Below are positions 44,716 to 53,844 of a DNA stretch of 64,000 bases, piece after piece. The position numbers and the translations under genes are program-made. Positions within the stretch are counted from its first letter, which is position 1. Every line of letters starts with the position of its first letter. The DNA comes from Rhodoferax lithotrophicus (GTDB taxonomy: Bacteria > Pseudomonadota > Gammaproteobacteria > Burkholderiales > Burkholderiaceae_C). The notes beneath the pieces were generated by a model. That model had not been told where the DNA came from and did not search any database. It saw nothing but the letters and a program-made list of their open reading frames with translations. Location: positions 1,364,001 through 1,428,000 of the forward strand of contig NZ_AP024238.1 of the NCBI RefSeq assembly GCF_019973615.1, given 5' to 3'.

Positions 44716-45732
44716 ATGATTCGTTCTTCCAAGTTCACCAACAGCTTGCTGGCTGCGGTGCTGGCCGTGTGTGGCGTGACAGCCAGCATGGGTGCCAGCG
44801 CGGCCGATAAGGTTACCGTTCAGCTCAAGTGGTTGCCGCAAGCGCAGTTTGCCGGTTACTACGTGGCGCAAAGCAAGGGCTACTACAAAGAAGCTGGTCT
44901 GGATGTGACCATCAAACCGGGTGGCCCCGACATCTCCCCGGTGCAGGTGATTGCTGGCAACGGTGCCGACGTGGTGGTGAACTGGATGCCCGATGCCCTG
45001 GCCGCCCGCGAAGCCGGTGTGCCGCTGGTCAATATCGCCCAGGTGTTCAACCAGTCCGGCCTGATGCTGACTTGCAAAAAGTCCAGTGGTGTGAGCAGTC
45101 CGAAAGACTTCAAAGGCAAGACCCTGGGTGTCTGGTACGGTGGCAACGAATACCCGTTCCTGAACTGGATGGCCAAGCTGGGCTACAAGCCGGGCACCGA
45201 CATCAAGATCCTGAAACAGGGCTTTAATGTGGACCCGTTGTTGCAAAACCAGGCCGCGTGTATTTCAACCATGATCTACAACGAATACTGGCAAGTGGTG
45301 GATGCCGGTGTGAAGGAAAGTGACCTGGTCACCTTCTTCTATGAAAAAGAAGGCGTGGCCTCACTGGAAGACGGTTTGTATGTGATGGAAGCCAAGTTGA
45401 AAGACCCGGCCTTTGTGGCGCGTATGGGCAAGTTCCTCAAGGCCACCTTCAAGGGCTGGAATGACGCGGTGAAAGACCCTGCTGGCGCTGCCAAGATTGT
45501 GGTGGCCGCCGACATGTCGGGCAGCGCCTCTGAAAAAGTGCAACAACGCCAGATGGAAAACGTGGCCAAGCTGATCACCAATGCGGGCACCGCCAAGATC
45601 GGTTACCTGGAGCCAGCCGCCTTTGAGCGCACCGTCAAGGTTTTGCTGGCTGCAGGCAGTTCACCCGTGATCAAGAAGGATCCGGGCAAAGCGGCTTATA
45701 CCCACGCGGTGTGGGACGCGGCGGCCAAGTAA
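44716..45732 (+). CDS. NMT1/THI5-type ABC substrate-binding protein
   Basis: A 338-residue periplasmic protein. The signal peptide covers about residues 1-30, ending GASAADK. The mature start VTVQLKWLPQAQFAGYYVAQ and KGYYKEAGLDVTI is typical of the NMT1/THI5-like family, which includes pyrimidine-precursor and riboflavin binding proteins. The pocket-lining segment GADVVVNWMPDALAAREAGV follows. The association with a RutR-like regulator and pyrimidine breakdown genes favours uracil, thymine or a related compound, by inference. Confidence 0.9.
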   Translation: MIRSSKFTNSLLAAVLAVCGVTASMGASAADKVTVQLKWLPQAQFAGYYVAQSKGYYKEAGLDVTIKPGGPDISPVQVIAGNGADVVVNWMPDALAAREAGVPLVNIAQVFNQSGLMLTCKKSSGVSSPKDFKGKTLGVWYGGNEYPFLNWMAKLGYKPGTDIKILKQGFNVDPLLQNQAACISTMIYNEYWQVVDAGVKESDLVTFFYEKEGVASLEDGLYVMEAKLKDPAFVARMGKFLKATFKGWNDAVKDPAGAAKIVVAADMSGSASEKVQQRQMENVAKLITNAGTAKIGYLEPAAFERTVKVLLAAGSSPVIKKDPGKAAYTHAVWDAAAK

Positions 45733-45751
45733 GCTGAATTGTTCACAGGCC

Positions 45752-45786
45752 GGGGTCTTGTCCTGACGGGGAAGACCCCATTTTTT
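45752..45786 (+). terminator. strong rho-independent terminator after the binding-protein gene
   Basis: GGGGTCTT and AAGACCCC form a perfect 8-bp stem with a 12-base loop, followed directly by ATTTTTT. It ends 4 bp before the ATG of the TetR regulator, so that gene cannot have a normal leader on this transcript. Confidence 0.8.
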
Positions 45787-45790
45787 CACC

Positions 45791-46447
45791 ATGACACCTC
45801 TTTCCAGCAGTCAAATCTCAGGTGCAGCAGATGAGGCCAGCAAGGGGCAGATTCGTCAGGCCAATGAGGCTGTGATTCTGGCCGCTGCCGAGCGGGTGTT
45901 TGCTGGTGCCGGTTTTGGTGGTGCCACCATGGCCGCGATAGCCGAAGCTGCCAGCCTGCCCAAGGCCAACCTGCATTACTACTTTGGCTCCAAGCAGGAG
46001 CTGTACCGTGCGGTACTGGCTCAGACCCTGAAAGACTGGCTGGAGCCCACGCTGGTGATCACCCCACAAGCAGACCCCAGAACCGCCATTGAGGCGTATA
46101 TCCGTGCCAAGATGGCGTTGTCCATGCAGCGCCCGCATGCTTCGCGGGTATTTGCCAACGAACTGTTACACGGTGCGCCGGTGGTGAAAGCCTTGTTGCA
46201 TAGCGACTTGCGTCAGCTGGTGCTGGCCAAGGCCGAGGTCATTGCCCAATGGGTAGCACGCGGCCAAATGGCCCCGGTAGACCCGGTACACCTGTTTTTC
46301 ACCATCTGGGCGGCCACCCAGACTTACGCTGATTTTGAGGTACAGGTGTGTGCGGTGTTGGGTCAGTCCGAGCTGTCAGTGCCAGAGCAAACCCGCGCCA
46401 CCGAACATGTGGTGTCGCTGATTTTGCGGGGCTGCGGGTTGGGGTGA
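45791..46447 (+). CDS. TetR-family regulator, RutR-like
   Basis: A 218-residue TetR regulator. The helix-turn-helix covers about residues 35-80 (GATMAAIAEAASLPKANLHY, then YFGSKQELYRAVL). The ligand domain resembles RutR, the uracil/thymine-responsive regulator of pyrimidine use (HASRVFANELLHGAPVVKAL; IWAATQTYADFEVQV). Two RutR-type operators in the window (41939 and 56050) support this. The ATG comes only 4 bases after a terminator T run, with no Shine-Dalgarno. Translation is therefore either leaderless from a promoter overlapping the terminator, or weak from readthrough transcripts. Confidence 0.85.
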   Translation: MTPLSSSQISGAADEASKGQIRQANEAVILAAAERVFAGAGFGGATMAAIAEAASLPKANLHYYFGSKQELYRAVLAQTLKDWLEPTLVITPQADPRTAIEAYIRAKMALSMQRPHASRVFANELLHGAPVVKALLHSDLRQLVLAKAEVIAQWVARGQMAPVDPVHLFFTIWAATQTYADFEVQVCAVLGQSELSVPEQTRATEHVVSLILRGCGLG

Positions 46448-46505
46448 ACACAGACAGGACAGACGTTTTTCGCTATTTCTGAATGCCCCAAGCCGCTGTG
46501 CCGGC

Positions 46506-48233
46506 CTACATTTCAAAGACGTAGGTGCCTGGTGCCGGGCCGAGATCAGGGTAGCTCTTGGCTTTGACTTTGGGGGCATCTACCATCGGCCCGCATTGCG
46601 GGGCCAGCCAGGCCAGCCAGTCCGGCCACCAGCTGCCCGCAGCTTTGGGAGCATGGGCCAACCAATGTTCGCTGGACTCATTGCTTTCGGGCTCGGCCAC
46701 CCAGAAACTGCGTTTGGGCGGGTTCACCACCGGGTTGACGATGCCAAAGATGTGGCCTGAAGTCGACAACACAAACCGCACTGGCGTTTTGACATTGACG
46801 TGCTGGCGAATGCGGTAGGACTGCTGCCACGGCACGATGTGATCGTCTTTGCAACTGACCGCATACAGCGGTTGGGTGATACGGGTCAGGTCGATCAACT
46901 CGCCGCCGATGCTCAGCGCATCCGGCTTGACCAGATTGTTGTGCAGGTACATCTGGCGCAGGTAAAACGAGTGCATGGCCGCAGGCATACGCGTGGTGTC
47001 CATGTTCCAGAACAGCACGTCAAACGCTGGCAGCGACTCGCCCAGCAAGTAGCTGTGTTCAAAGTAGTGCCACACCAGGCTGTTGGAGCGCAGCAGGCGG
47101 AAACTGGTGGCCATGTCATTGCCGTCCAGAAAGCCGGTTTGGGCCATCTTTTTCTCCAGTGCCGTGATCGCTCCCTCGTCAATGAACACATCAATATCGC
47201 CCGGCTTGGAGAAATTGGTCAGCGTAGCCAGCAGGGTCCAGTGCGCCACCGGATGGTCTTTGGCATCAAAGTGGCGGCTGGCCCAGGCCATGTAGGTGGA
47301 TACCAGTGTGCCGCCGATGCAGTAGCCCGTCAGGTGTACTTGCGGTACCTTGCAAAGCTGACGTGCGGTCTGCACCGCCTGATCCACGCCTTGCAGCAGA
47401 TAGTCGTCAAAACTGACATCTGCCATGTCGGCGGTCGGGTTTTTCCAGCTGGTGATAAAGACGCTGTAGCCTTGATCGGTGAGGAACTTGACCATACTTT
47501 TCTCTGCGGTCAAATCCAGCACGTAATACTTGTTGATCCACGGCGTGATGATGACGATGGGCATCTGGTGCACCTGCGCCGTGGTAGGTGTGTAGTGGAT
47601 GACTTCCACCAGCCGGTTACGCAGCACCACCTGGCCCGGTGTGGTGGCCAGATCGGTGCCAACCTTGAAGGCATCGGCCTCCACCATACGAATGTTTTTC
47701 GCTTTGGCATCCCGCATCAGGTGTTGCAGCCCAAGTTTCAGACTGTCGCCATGGGTTTCCACATAGCGGCGCATGGCGACCGGGTTGCTGAAGAAGAAGT
47801 TGGTGGGTGCCATACCGTTGAGCCATTGCCGTGCCCAGAAAGCCGCCCGGCGACGCTGCATCTCGGAGAGTCCCGGGGTGGCAAAAAGCAGGTCTTCGGT
47901 GCGGTGGGTGAATGCCAGATAACACTCCTTGACCACATCCCATGCCGGGCTCTTTTCCCAGTCGGGGTCGGCAAAACGCACGTCATCCACATGGGGTTTG
48001 ATCATGCTTTCATCTGACAAGCCCAGGCTGCGGCGCATCAGGTGGCTTTGAAACTCCATGGTGTCGACAAAAAAGTCATTCGCAGCCCGCGATAACTCTT
48101 GTGGGTGCATCAACCAGGCGGCCTGGGCGTTGAGCACCGAAGTCATCATGCCGTAGGGGTCCATGTTTTGCTGAAAGACCTCGGCCATTTGGGTGCCGGG
48201 CAGGTTGGTCAGAGGGGTGGTGTGGTTGCGCAT
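46506..48233 (-). CDS. phaC: poly(3-hydroxyalkanoate) synthase, class I-like
   Basis: A 575-residue PHA polymerase with an N-terminal PhaC domain and an alpha/beta-hydrolase fold. The lipase-like box is GYCIGG with the catalytic Cys; the catalytic His is in STSGHIFGIVNP and the Asp in CKDDHIVPW. The start ATG follows GGAG with six bases of spacing. No phaA, phaB or phasin gene is adjacent, so this may be a second, stand-alone synthase. It polymerises hydroxyacyl-CoA into storage granules. Confidence 0.93.
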   Translation of the reverse strand: MRNHTTPLTNLPGTQMAEVFQQNMDPYGMMTSVLNAQAAWLMHPQELSRAANDFFVDTMEFQSHLMRRSLGLSDESMIKPHVDDVRFADPDWEKSPAWDVVKECYLAFTHRTEDLLFATPGLSEMQRRRAAFWARQWLNGMAPTNFFFSNPVAMRRYVETHGDSLKLGLQHLMRDAKAKNIRMVEADAFKVGTDLATTPGQVVLRNRLVEVIHYTPTTAQVHQMPIVIITPWINKYYVLDLTAEKSMVKFLTDQGYSVFITSWKNPTADMADVSFDDYLLQGVDQAVQTARQLCKVPQVHLTGYCIGGTLVSTYMAWASRHFDAKDHPVAHWTLLATLTNFSKPGDIDVFIDEGAITALEKKMAQTGFLDGNDMATSFRLLRSNSLVWHYFEHSYLLGESLPAFDVLFWNMDTTRMPAAMHSFYLRQMYLHNNLVKPDALSIGGELIDLTRITQPLYAVSCKDDHIVPWQQSYRIRQHVNVKTPVRFVLSTSGHIFGIVNPVVNPPKRSFWVAEPESNESSEHWLAHAPKAAGSWWPDWLAWLAPQCGPMVDAPKVKAKSYPDLGPAPGTYVFEM

Positions 48234-48398
48234 GAAGATCTCCAGTTAATGGGTCATCCACAAAATTTGCTGCATGAGCGTTGGATGGGAGTTAACCACA
48301 AGAATCTGGGCTTGTCATTGATTAAGCGCAGGAAGCCATTCATTGCTTGCCATCTCCCCCCGTCAGCCCTATGCTTGTCCCACGCACGGAGGTTCAGC

Positions 48399-49037
48399 AT
48401 GCCCAATTTTCCGAATTGCACCGATCGCCAAAAGGCGCTTGAACAGTACCGTTTGCGGGCTGCGCTGTATGACAGCGAGCTGGTTGCTTTCGAGCCAATT
48501 CGTCGACGCGCCATTGAGCGGCTCAAGCTCGCACCCGGAGCCATTGTGCTGGATGTAGGCTGTGGCACTGGCCTGAGTTTCGCGCCCTTGCTCCAGGCCG
48601 TTGGTTGGCGTGGGCACATCATTGGGATCGAACAATGCCCTGAAATGCTGAACCTGGCTTGTGCCCGGGTTGCCCAGCAAGGCTGGCCCAACGTGACCTT
48701 GCTGAACACCCCGGTCGAGATTTCTCACACCCCAACCCAAGCCGATGCGGCGCTGTTTCACTTTACCCACGACATCTTGCGTAACCCCGATGCTGTTGAC
48801 AACGTGGTTCAAGGTCTCAAGCCGGGTGCCCATGTGGTGGCGGCAGGCCTGCAATGGTCCCACCCGTGGGCCTGGGTGACCAACTGGTGTGTGATGATGT
48901 CGGCGATGTACTCTGTGACCTCCATGGAAGGGCTGGATCAGCCCTGGAGCCACCTGGCGAAACACCTTGAGGCGCTGGAAATCAGCACCGAGTCCATGGG
49001 CGGCATCTACATTGCCAGCGGTGTGGTTGCCAGATAA
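48399..49037 (+). CDS. class I SAM-dependent methyltransferase
   Basis: A 212-residue methyltransferase. Motif I is VLDVGCGTGLSFAPLL and the acidic end of strand 2 is IIGIEQCPEML. The substrate-binding half is hydrophobic (GLQWSHPWAWVTNWCVMMSA), suggesting a lipid or quinone-like substrate; PmtA-like or UbiE-like activity is possible but not shown. GGAGG stands six bases before the ATG, so the in-frame start at 48099 inside the phaC promoter region is rejected. Confidence 0.85.
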   Translation: MPNFPNCTDRQKALEQYRLRAALYDSELVAFEPIRRRAIERLKLAPGAIVLDVGCGTGLSFAPLLQAVGWRGHIIGIEQCPEMLNLACARVAQQGWPNVTLLNTPVEISHTPTQADAALFHFTHDILRNPDAVDNVVQGLKPGAHVVAAGLQWSHPWAWVTNWCVMMSAMYSVTSMEGLDQPWSHLAKHLEALEISTESMGGIYIASGVVAR

Positions 49038-49053
49038 TTTAGTGATAATTTTG

Positions 49054-49088
49054 GCTTGTGTAGCTTGATAATCAAGCGTAGGCAGCTA
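49054..49088 (+). repeat. dispersed repeat, copy 8
   Basis: CTTGTGTAGCTTGATAATC then AAGCGTAGGCAGCTAT is a diverged forward copy. It lies 17 bp after the methyltransferase stop. Its AGGAG tail is not conserved. Confidence 0.55.
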
Positions 49089-49177
49089 TGCTATTTGTAG
49101 TATTTATAGATCGATGATGACTTTTTACTGTGATGTGACAGGGGTTTGCCCTGTTTCGTTGATGCAACGGGTGGCCC

Positions 49178-50050
49178 GTGCAGTTTGATTTTTTCAATGA
49201 CAACCAAAGCGTCAGCCTGCGCAACGATGTCATCCTGGCGCTGGAGCAGGGTGATACGGCCACGGCGCAGCAAGCCTGGCAGATTCTGAAGGCGGACTTT
49301 CCGCAAGACGATTGCCTGAACAGTTTGCAGGTGTTGATCCAGGCCCTGGCGCAACGCAGCCCGGAGCCGTTTGCCGATCACACGGCGCTGCACCAGGCCC
49401 GCCAGCATCTGCAAGACCAGATTGAGCCTGCTGCCCGGCGCAATTTGGGTATATCCGCTGCGGCCACCTGGCTGCGGGCACGCTGGCAAGAGCTGGCCGA
49501 GCGTGCCACGGCGCTGGCCTACCACCCGGAGCACAAAAACGCACACACGGCCCCACTCTGGCTGCAAGCTGGGCAATGGCAGGCCGCCGCCGATGCGGTG
49601 GCCCGTATCGAGTCCTGGCGGCGTATTCCAGCCCCGCTGGCCTGGATGTTGCATGCCCGTCTGGCCTTGCAAGGCTTGCAGCCCAACTGGGGCTTGTTGG
49701 CCGAGCTGGCCTGGTTATCGCCCGGCCGACTGGAGCTTGTTCTCAGCCAACAGCCTGACCCATTGCTGCAACCCCTGCAGGCTCGTTTCGGGCAGACTTT
49801 TGAGGGCGCGGGCGATGCCACTGACCTGGCCTGGTTTCCGGCCTGGGTGCTGACTGAGCGCCCCAATCTGGCATCACATCTGGCCCAGGCGCAGGCCGGC
49901 CTTCACCTCGCCCCTGAACAAGCCATGCGGCTGATGCTGGAGCTGCTCGGCCTGGAGCACCAGGGCCGTCACCACGACGTGATCGAGCGCCGCAAAACCC
50001 TGCGTGGATTACATGCCTCGTTGTACGCCGCGTACATGGCCAGCCGGTAA
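49178..50050 (+). CDS. hypothetical tetratricopeptide-like protein
   Basis: A 290-residue protein read from a GTG (MQFDFFNDNQSVSLRNDVIL). It is Ala/Leu/Gln-rich and apparently all helical, with units such as ALEQGDTATAQQAWQILKAD and GQWQAAADAVARIESWRRIP that resemble TPR helices. No signal peptide or membrane helix is seen. Related proteins in Comamonadaceae are uncharacterised. It stands alone between the methyltransferase and a beta-lactamase-fold lipoprotein. Confidence 0.75.
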   Translation: MQFDFFNDNQSVSLRNDVILALEQGDTATAQQAWQILKADFPQDDCLNSLQVLIQALAQRSPEPFADHTALHQARQHLQDQIEPAARRNLGISAAATWLRARWQELAERATALAYHPEHKNAHTAPLWLQAGQWQAAADAVARIESWRRIPAPLAWMLHARLALQGLQPNWGLLAELAWLSPGRLELVLSQQPDPLLQPLQARFGQTFEGAGDATDLAWFPAWVLTERPNLASHLAQAQAGLHLAPEQAMRLMLELLGLEHQGRHHDVIERRKTLRGLHASLYAAYMASR

Positions 50051-50118
50051 CTTCATCCAAAGCCAATTCAAAGCTTGGCACTGAATAATGGCCGATCCAA
50101 GGCTACACATTCACCTTT

Positions 50119-51873
50119 ATGAAACTGCTCTCTCTTGTGCTTTGCATCGCAACCCTGGCCGGGTGTTCATCGGCTCCGACGCGCCCGGCCAGCGTCGCGC
50201 GTGGCGATCTGGCCGCAACTCAGGCCTATGTCACCCGCTTGGTGCAGCACGACATGGCGCAAGACAAAGTCACCGGCCTGAGCCTGGCCCTGGTGGATGA
50301 CCAGCGCATCGTCTGGGCACAAGGCTTTGGTTTTGCCGATGTTGAACAAGGCATGCCTGCCAGTGCTGACACCATTTACCGGGTGGGCTCGATTTCCAAG
50401 CTGTTTACCGCGACCGCCGCCATGCAGTTGGCAGAACGTGGTTTGCTCGACATCGACAAACCGGTGAAGATCAAGTCGCCCGAGACGATCACACCGCGCC
50501 AGCTCATGACCCACCATTCTGGGCTGCCGCGAGACCGGCTCAAAGGCTTTCAAACGCCCCAGCCCCAGCCGTTTGCCTCGTTGCTGGACGACCTGACTGG
50601 CGAGCCCTTGGCCTACCCACCTGGTCAGGTGTTTTCCTATTCCAATGTCGGCATTTCCCTGCTGGGAACGGTGCTGCAGACCCTCAGCGGCACAGCGTTT
50701 GCCCAGCACATGCAGCAAAGCGTGCTGACACCGTTGGGCATGGCACACTCAGCGTTTGAAACCGGTGTCTCCAACTCCCCCTTGATGGCCAAGGGCTACC
50801 GGGGGCGTGAGGCTGTTCCTGAAACGCCTTTGCGCGATGTACCGGCAGGCGGGCTCAATGCCAGCGTCAACGATCTGAGCCGCTTCATGGCCATGGTGTT
50901 TGCCGATGGCCGGTCCGGCACGCAGCAGGTGTTGAAGCCCGAAACCGTGGCCGAGATGCTGCGGCCCCAAAACAGCGCCGTGCCGCTGGATTTCAACTTT
51001 CAGACCGGTCTGGGCTGGATGCTGAGCACCCTGGGCTCATCCACGCTGGAAAACGCCGGCCCGGTGGCTCACCATGCCGGTGCCATCGGCATGTTTCGCA
51101 GCCAGATGTACCTCTTGCCGAAACACAAACTCGGCATCGTGGTGCTGGCCAATTCCGCCACCGCCACCCGCGTGGTCGACCACATTGCCACCGAAACACT
51201 GGCGCTGGCGTTGGAGGCCAAAACCGGCATCACCCAGCCCGCCCACGTCAAACCCGCCTGGGCTGACGCGCCCTTGCCCGCCGCAATGCAAAGCGCCCAT
51301 GTGGGGCACTACACCACCTTTGTCGGGCCGGTGCACATCCGCGCTGATGGCGGCGATTTGCGCGTCAACGCCGTGGGGCATGACTTCAAACTGCGCCCGC
51401 GCAGCGACGGTTTACTCGGGCTGGACTATGCCCTGCTGGGCCTGGTGTCGCTAGACCTGGGCACGTTAAGCGAAATCGGCTTTTCACGCCGCACGGTGGC
51501 TGGCCGCGACCTGTTGGTGGCCCGCGTGGGCACACAAGACATGCTGGTCGGCCAGCGCATGGAGCCCCCCGCCAGCCTGGGTGCCTGGCAACAGCGCCTG
51601 GGGGATTACGACATCAGCAACCTGGGGGATGACCCCAAGGTGGCGCAACGCATTCGTTTGATCGAAGAACAAGGGTTTCTGGTGCTTGAAATCACCCAGG
51701 TGGACGAGCCCGATCAAGCCGTTCGTGCGGTGCTAAAACCGCTGTCAGACACCCAGGCGCTGCTGCTCGGGCCGCTGGCCGACAGTGGCGAAACGGTACG
51801 CAGCGTCACCGTGGACGGTGTGGAACAACTGGCTTACTCGGGTTATCTGGCCAGAAAGCGGGCCCAGCACTGA
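50119..51873 (+). CDS. beta-lactamase-fold serine hydrolase lipoprotein
   Basis: A 584-residue lipoprotein (LAGCSSAP lipobox) with a class C beta-lactamase/penicillin-binding-protein domain. The SxxK motif is Ser91-Ile-Ser-Lys94, the Tyr motif is YSN in VFSYSNVG, and the third motif is probably HHAG. The last 200 residues form an extra beta-rich domain. Such proteins act as periplasmic esterases or peptidases; the substrate is unknown. It lies 2 bp upstream of a TonB-like gene and is probably cotranscribed with it. Confidence 0.87.
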   Translation: MKLLSLVLCIATLAGCSSAPTRPASVARGDLAATQAYVTRLVQHDMAQDKVTGLSLALVDDQRIVWAQGFGFADVEQGMPASADTIYRVGSISKLFTATAAMQLAERGLLDIDKPVKIKSPETITPRQLMTHHSGLPRDRLKGFQTPQPQPFASLLDDLTGEPLAYPPGQVFSYSNVGISLLGTVLQTLSGTAFAQHMQQSVLTPLGMAHSAFETGVSNSPLMAKGYRGREAVPETPLRDVPAGGLNASVNDLSRFMAMVFADGRSGTQQVLKPETVAEMLRPQNSAVPLDFNFQTGLGWMLSTLGSSTLENAGPVAHHAGAIGMFRSQMYLLPKHKLGIVVLANSATATRVVDHIATETLALALEAKTGITQPAHVKPAWADAPLPAAMQSAHVGHYTTFVGPVHIRADGGDLRVNAVGHDFKLRPRSDGLLGLDYALLGLVSLDLGTLSEIGFSRRTVAGRDLLVARVGTQDMLVGQRMEPPASLGAWQQRLGDYDISNLGDDPKVAQRIRLIEEQGFLVLEITQVDEPDQAVRAVLKPLSDTQALLLGPLADSGETVRSVTVDGVEQLAYSGYLARKRAQH

Positions 51874-51875
51874 GC

Positions 51876-52535
51876 ATGCGGCATCCGGCAGGGTTTGTGA
51901 TCGGCAGTGGTCTTTTGTCGCAGCAGCGCCTGCTTGGGGCTGTGCTGGCATCCGCCGTGTTGCACGGCGTGTTGTTGAGTCAACTCACCCCCACAGCGCG
52001 GCCTCAACCCGAGCCTGAACCCATCTCCCCCGTACTGATGGCCCATTTGTGGTTGCCTGCGCCGACATTGAGGCCACCGCCACCAGAGATGCCCACCACA
52101 CCCGCTGAGCGAAGCACCTCCGTGAAACACGCTGCACCCCGTACCGCACGCCAGCCACCGGTCAACGTGGCCGATGTGCCGTCTACCACTGCGCTGCCCG
52201 CTGACACCCACTCCCCCGAGCCGATGCAGCCCCCGCCATCCTCTGTCCCGACAAGCCCCGCCACGGTTCGACCGCTGGACCTGTCCCCGCAGGCGCTGGG
52301 TCAGGCGGTGCGGCGTAACGCCACCCCCAGCCTGGCCCAAGTCGCCCGCGAGCAACTGGGCAGTGAGCCCGCTTCTGCGGCGACCAGATTGGGGCAACAC
52401 ATGGCCGCCGGGGCTGTGCCAGACTGCCTTCACAATGCACCGGAGGGCGAGGGCAAACCCAGTCCAGTCGCCATCGGCGGGCTGTTGGCCCTGCCATTTG
52501 TGGCCTACGCCGCCATGACGGGCAAATGCAGGTAG
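51876..52535 (+). CDS. Pro-rich TonB-like membrane protein
   Basis: A 219-residue protein with one N-terminal hydrophobic segment (LLGAVLASAVLHGVLLSQL), then a long Pro-rich stretch (about residues 40-130). The conserved-looking tail contains DLSPQALGQAVRRN, DCLHNAPEGEGKPSPVAIGG and a final KCR. The plan resembles TonB or energy-transducing proteins, but the canonical TonB C-terminal domain is not clear. The stop codon lies inside a 95-bp direct repeat whose second copy ends the next gene. Confidence 0.7.
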   Translation: MRHPAGFVIGSGLLSQQRLLGAVLASAVLHGVLLSQLTPTARPQPEPEPISPVLMAHLWLPAPTLRPPPPEMPTTPAERSTSVKHAAPRTARQPPVNVADVPSTTALPADTHSPEPMQPPPSSVPTSPATVRPLDLSPQALGQAVRRNATPSLAQVAREQLGSEPASAATRLGQHMAAGAVPDCLHNAPEGEGKPSPVAIGGLLALPFVAYAAMTGKCR

Positions 52536-52616
52536 CACTGGGTTGTATGTAAAACAGGGCTCTAACGCTTATGAATCAAGCGCAAGCAACTATTAAATTG
52601 GGAGTGATCATGAAAA
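52522..52616 (+). repeat. direct repeat, left copy (contains dispersed repeat copy 9)
   Basis: From GCAAATGCAGGTAGCACT to ATGAAAA, about 95 bp, roughly 83 percent identical by eye to 53831-53923. It holds the stop codon of the upstream gene, a full dispersed repeat (52558-52594), the Shine-Dalgarno GGGAG and an ATG. The two copies flank a 1.2-kb segment. Confidence 0.85.
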
Positions 52617-52653
52617 CACCAATGGGCCAGGTCTTGTATTGCGACCGGCCGAT

Positions 52654-52707
52654 GCCACCGGCAGCTACAGTCTCAAAGAAATTGGGCAAGCTTTCGGTCT
52701 GAACTAA
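52654..52707 (+). pseudogene. possible remnant of a transposase C-terminal helix-turn-helix
   Basis: The frame reads ATGSYSLKEIGQAFGLN and then stops. This resembles the helix-turn-helix at the end of REP-associated tyrosine transposases (LKEIG-FGL-YSTVS type). No other part of such a gene is present. Low confidence. Confidence 0.3.
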
Positions 52708-52762
52708 ACAACGGTGAGTCTGGTGGTGCGGGCGGTGGAAACTGAATCGGAGGAGGGGTGAA

Positions 52763-53844
52763 ATGAAAATTGCTATGAATCAAAGAGCTTTGTGCGCATT
52801 ATTAACGGGCGTTACATGGGCTTTTAGTACTCATGCATTCGCTGTCGGGGTGAATGAAGATGTTGCAATACAAGACCTGACCCCAAGGTCCCAAGGTCCC
52901 AAGGTCCCAAGGTCATTTCGCCAGAAAGCGATGCACCGACCGTCGCGCTGACGGATTTACCAGCGGCCTATCAGGAACTGCTGACCGCAGCACAAACCGA
53001 ACTTCAACCTCAATCAGGAACCCTCGATATGTTCGTAGACCTTCCCCCCGATAGCCCCAATGCCGCACCGATCGTGATGGTGGCTGCGGCTAAGCAAGCC
53101 CAGAAACCCGCCGCAGCCATGAGAACGGTTGGGGTTTGCACACCGATGGCAAATCTTCCTGATGATCCGGCATTCGGTAGTCAAACAATTGATTTTGAGG
53201 CGGTTGCGGTCAACTATCTGTTTGATTACGAAAAGGTAAACCTGACTAAGCAATCTGCAAAAGTCACACTATTACAGCTCCCTTCTCACGGACAGTTGAC
53301 GGGGGGGGATACATATAAACCCGCCCGCGGCTTCTTTGACGGTCAAGACCAAGTCTCCGCACTCGTCGAACTGGGCGGCTATCAAGTCAAGGTGATCTAC
53401 TTCATCAAAGTCCAACCCGAGGGTACGGGGGGGATTCCCAACGACAATGACGAACTTATCAAAAAATTCTGTGGCCCCAAAGGCCGGGTTTGGAAGATAT
53501 CCACTACTACACCGGCCCTGCAATCGCTCATTGGTGACAACAGCGGTTTTGTCGCGGATGCATCGCCCTACCTACTGAACTCCTTCGCCGTCACCTTCGG
53601 CGATCTGACTGGCACCGCTGTTGGCACAACCACCGGCCAAGGCCCCACCGCCCAAATCACCCTGGACACCACCGCAGCAGGCCACGGCTGGTACGTCGCC
53701 CCCCCCGACCTACCCACCAGCAGTGCGCTGCTCTCGCAAAAGCTGGTGTCAGCCACTCCCACCCAGCAAAACACCGGGTTTTCTCTGTGCCTGCCTCGTA
53801 TATTGACAACAGTGCCACAGAGCTGGACGAGCAAATGCAGGTAG
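52763..53844 (+). pseudogene. secreted-protein gene interrupted by an 8-bp tandem repeat (phase-variable, currently off)
   Basis: The start (MKIAMNQRALCALLTGVTWA, signal peptide ending HAFA) and the main part from about 52915 to the stop at 53844 lie in different frames. The break falls exactly at four copies of CCAAGGTC (52883-52914). With three copies the frames join and read TPRSQGPKVISPESDAPTVA, giving one secreted protein of about 357 residues. The body is beta-rich and contains ITLDTTAAGHGWYVAPPD, a pattern I associate with large secreted proteins of this group. The last 30 residues are low-quality sequence and their frame is uncertain. Function unknown. Confidence 0.75.
52883..52914 (+). 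repeat. 8-bp tandem repeat, four copies of CCAAGGTC
   Basis: Four perfect adjacent copies, 32 bp, inside a coding region near the N-terminus. The unit is not a multiple of three, so loss of one copy or gain of two restores the frame. This is the classical layout of slipped-strand phase variation. Confidence 0.95.

Noticed and set aside
52883..52914. Tandem repeat considered as a CRISPR array or REP cluster
   Set aside because: The 8-bp units are directly adjacent without spacers and lie in coding sequence; a slippage tract explains them.
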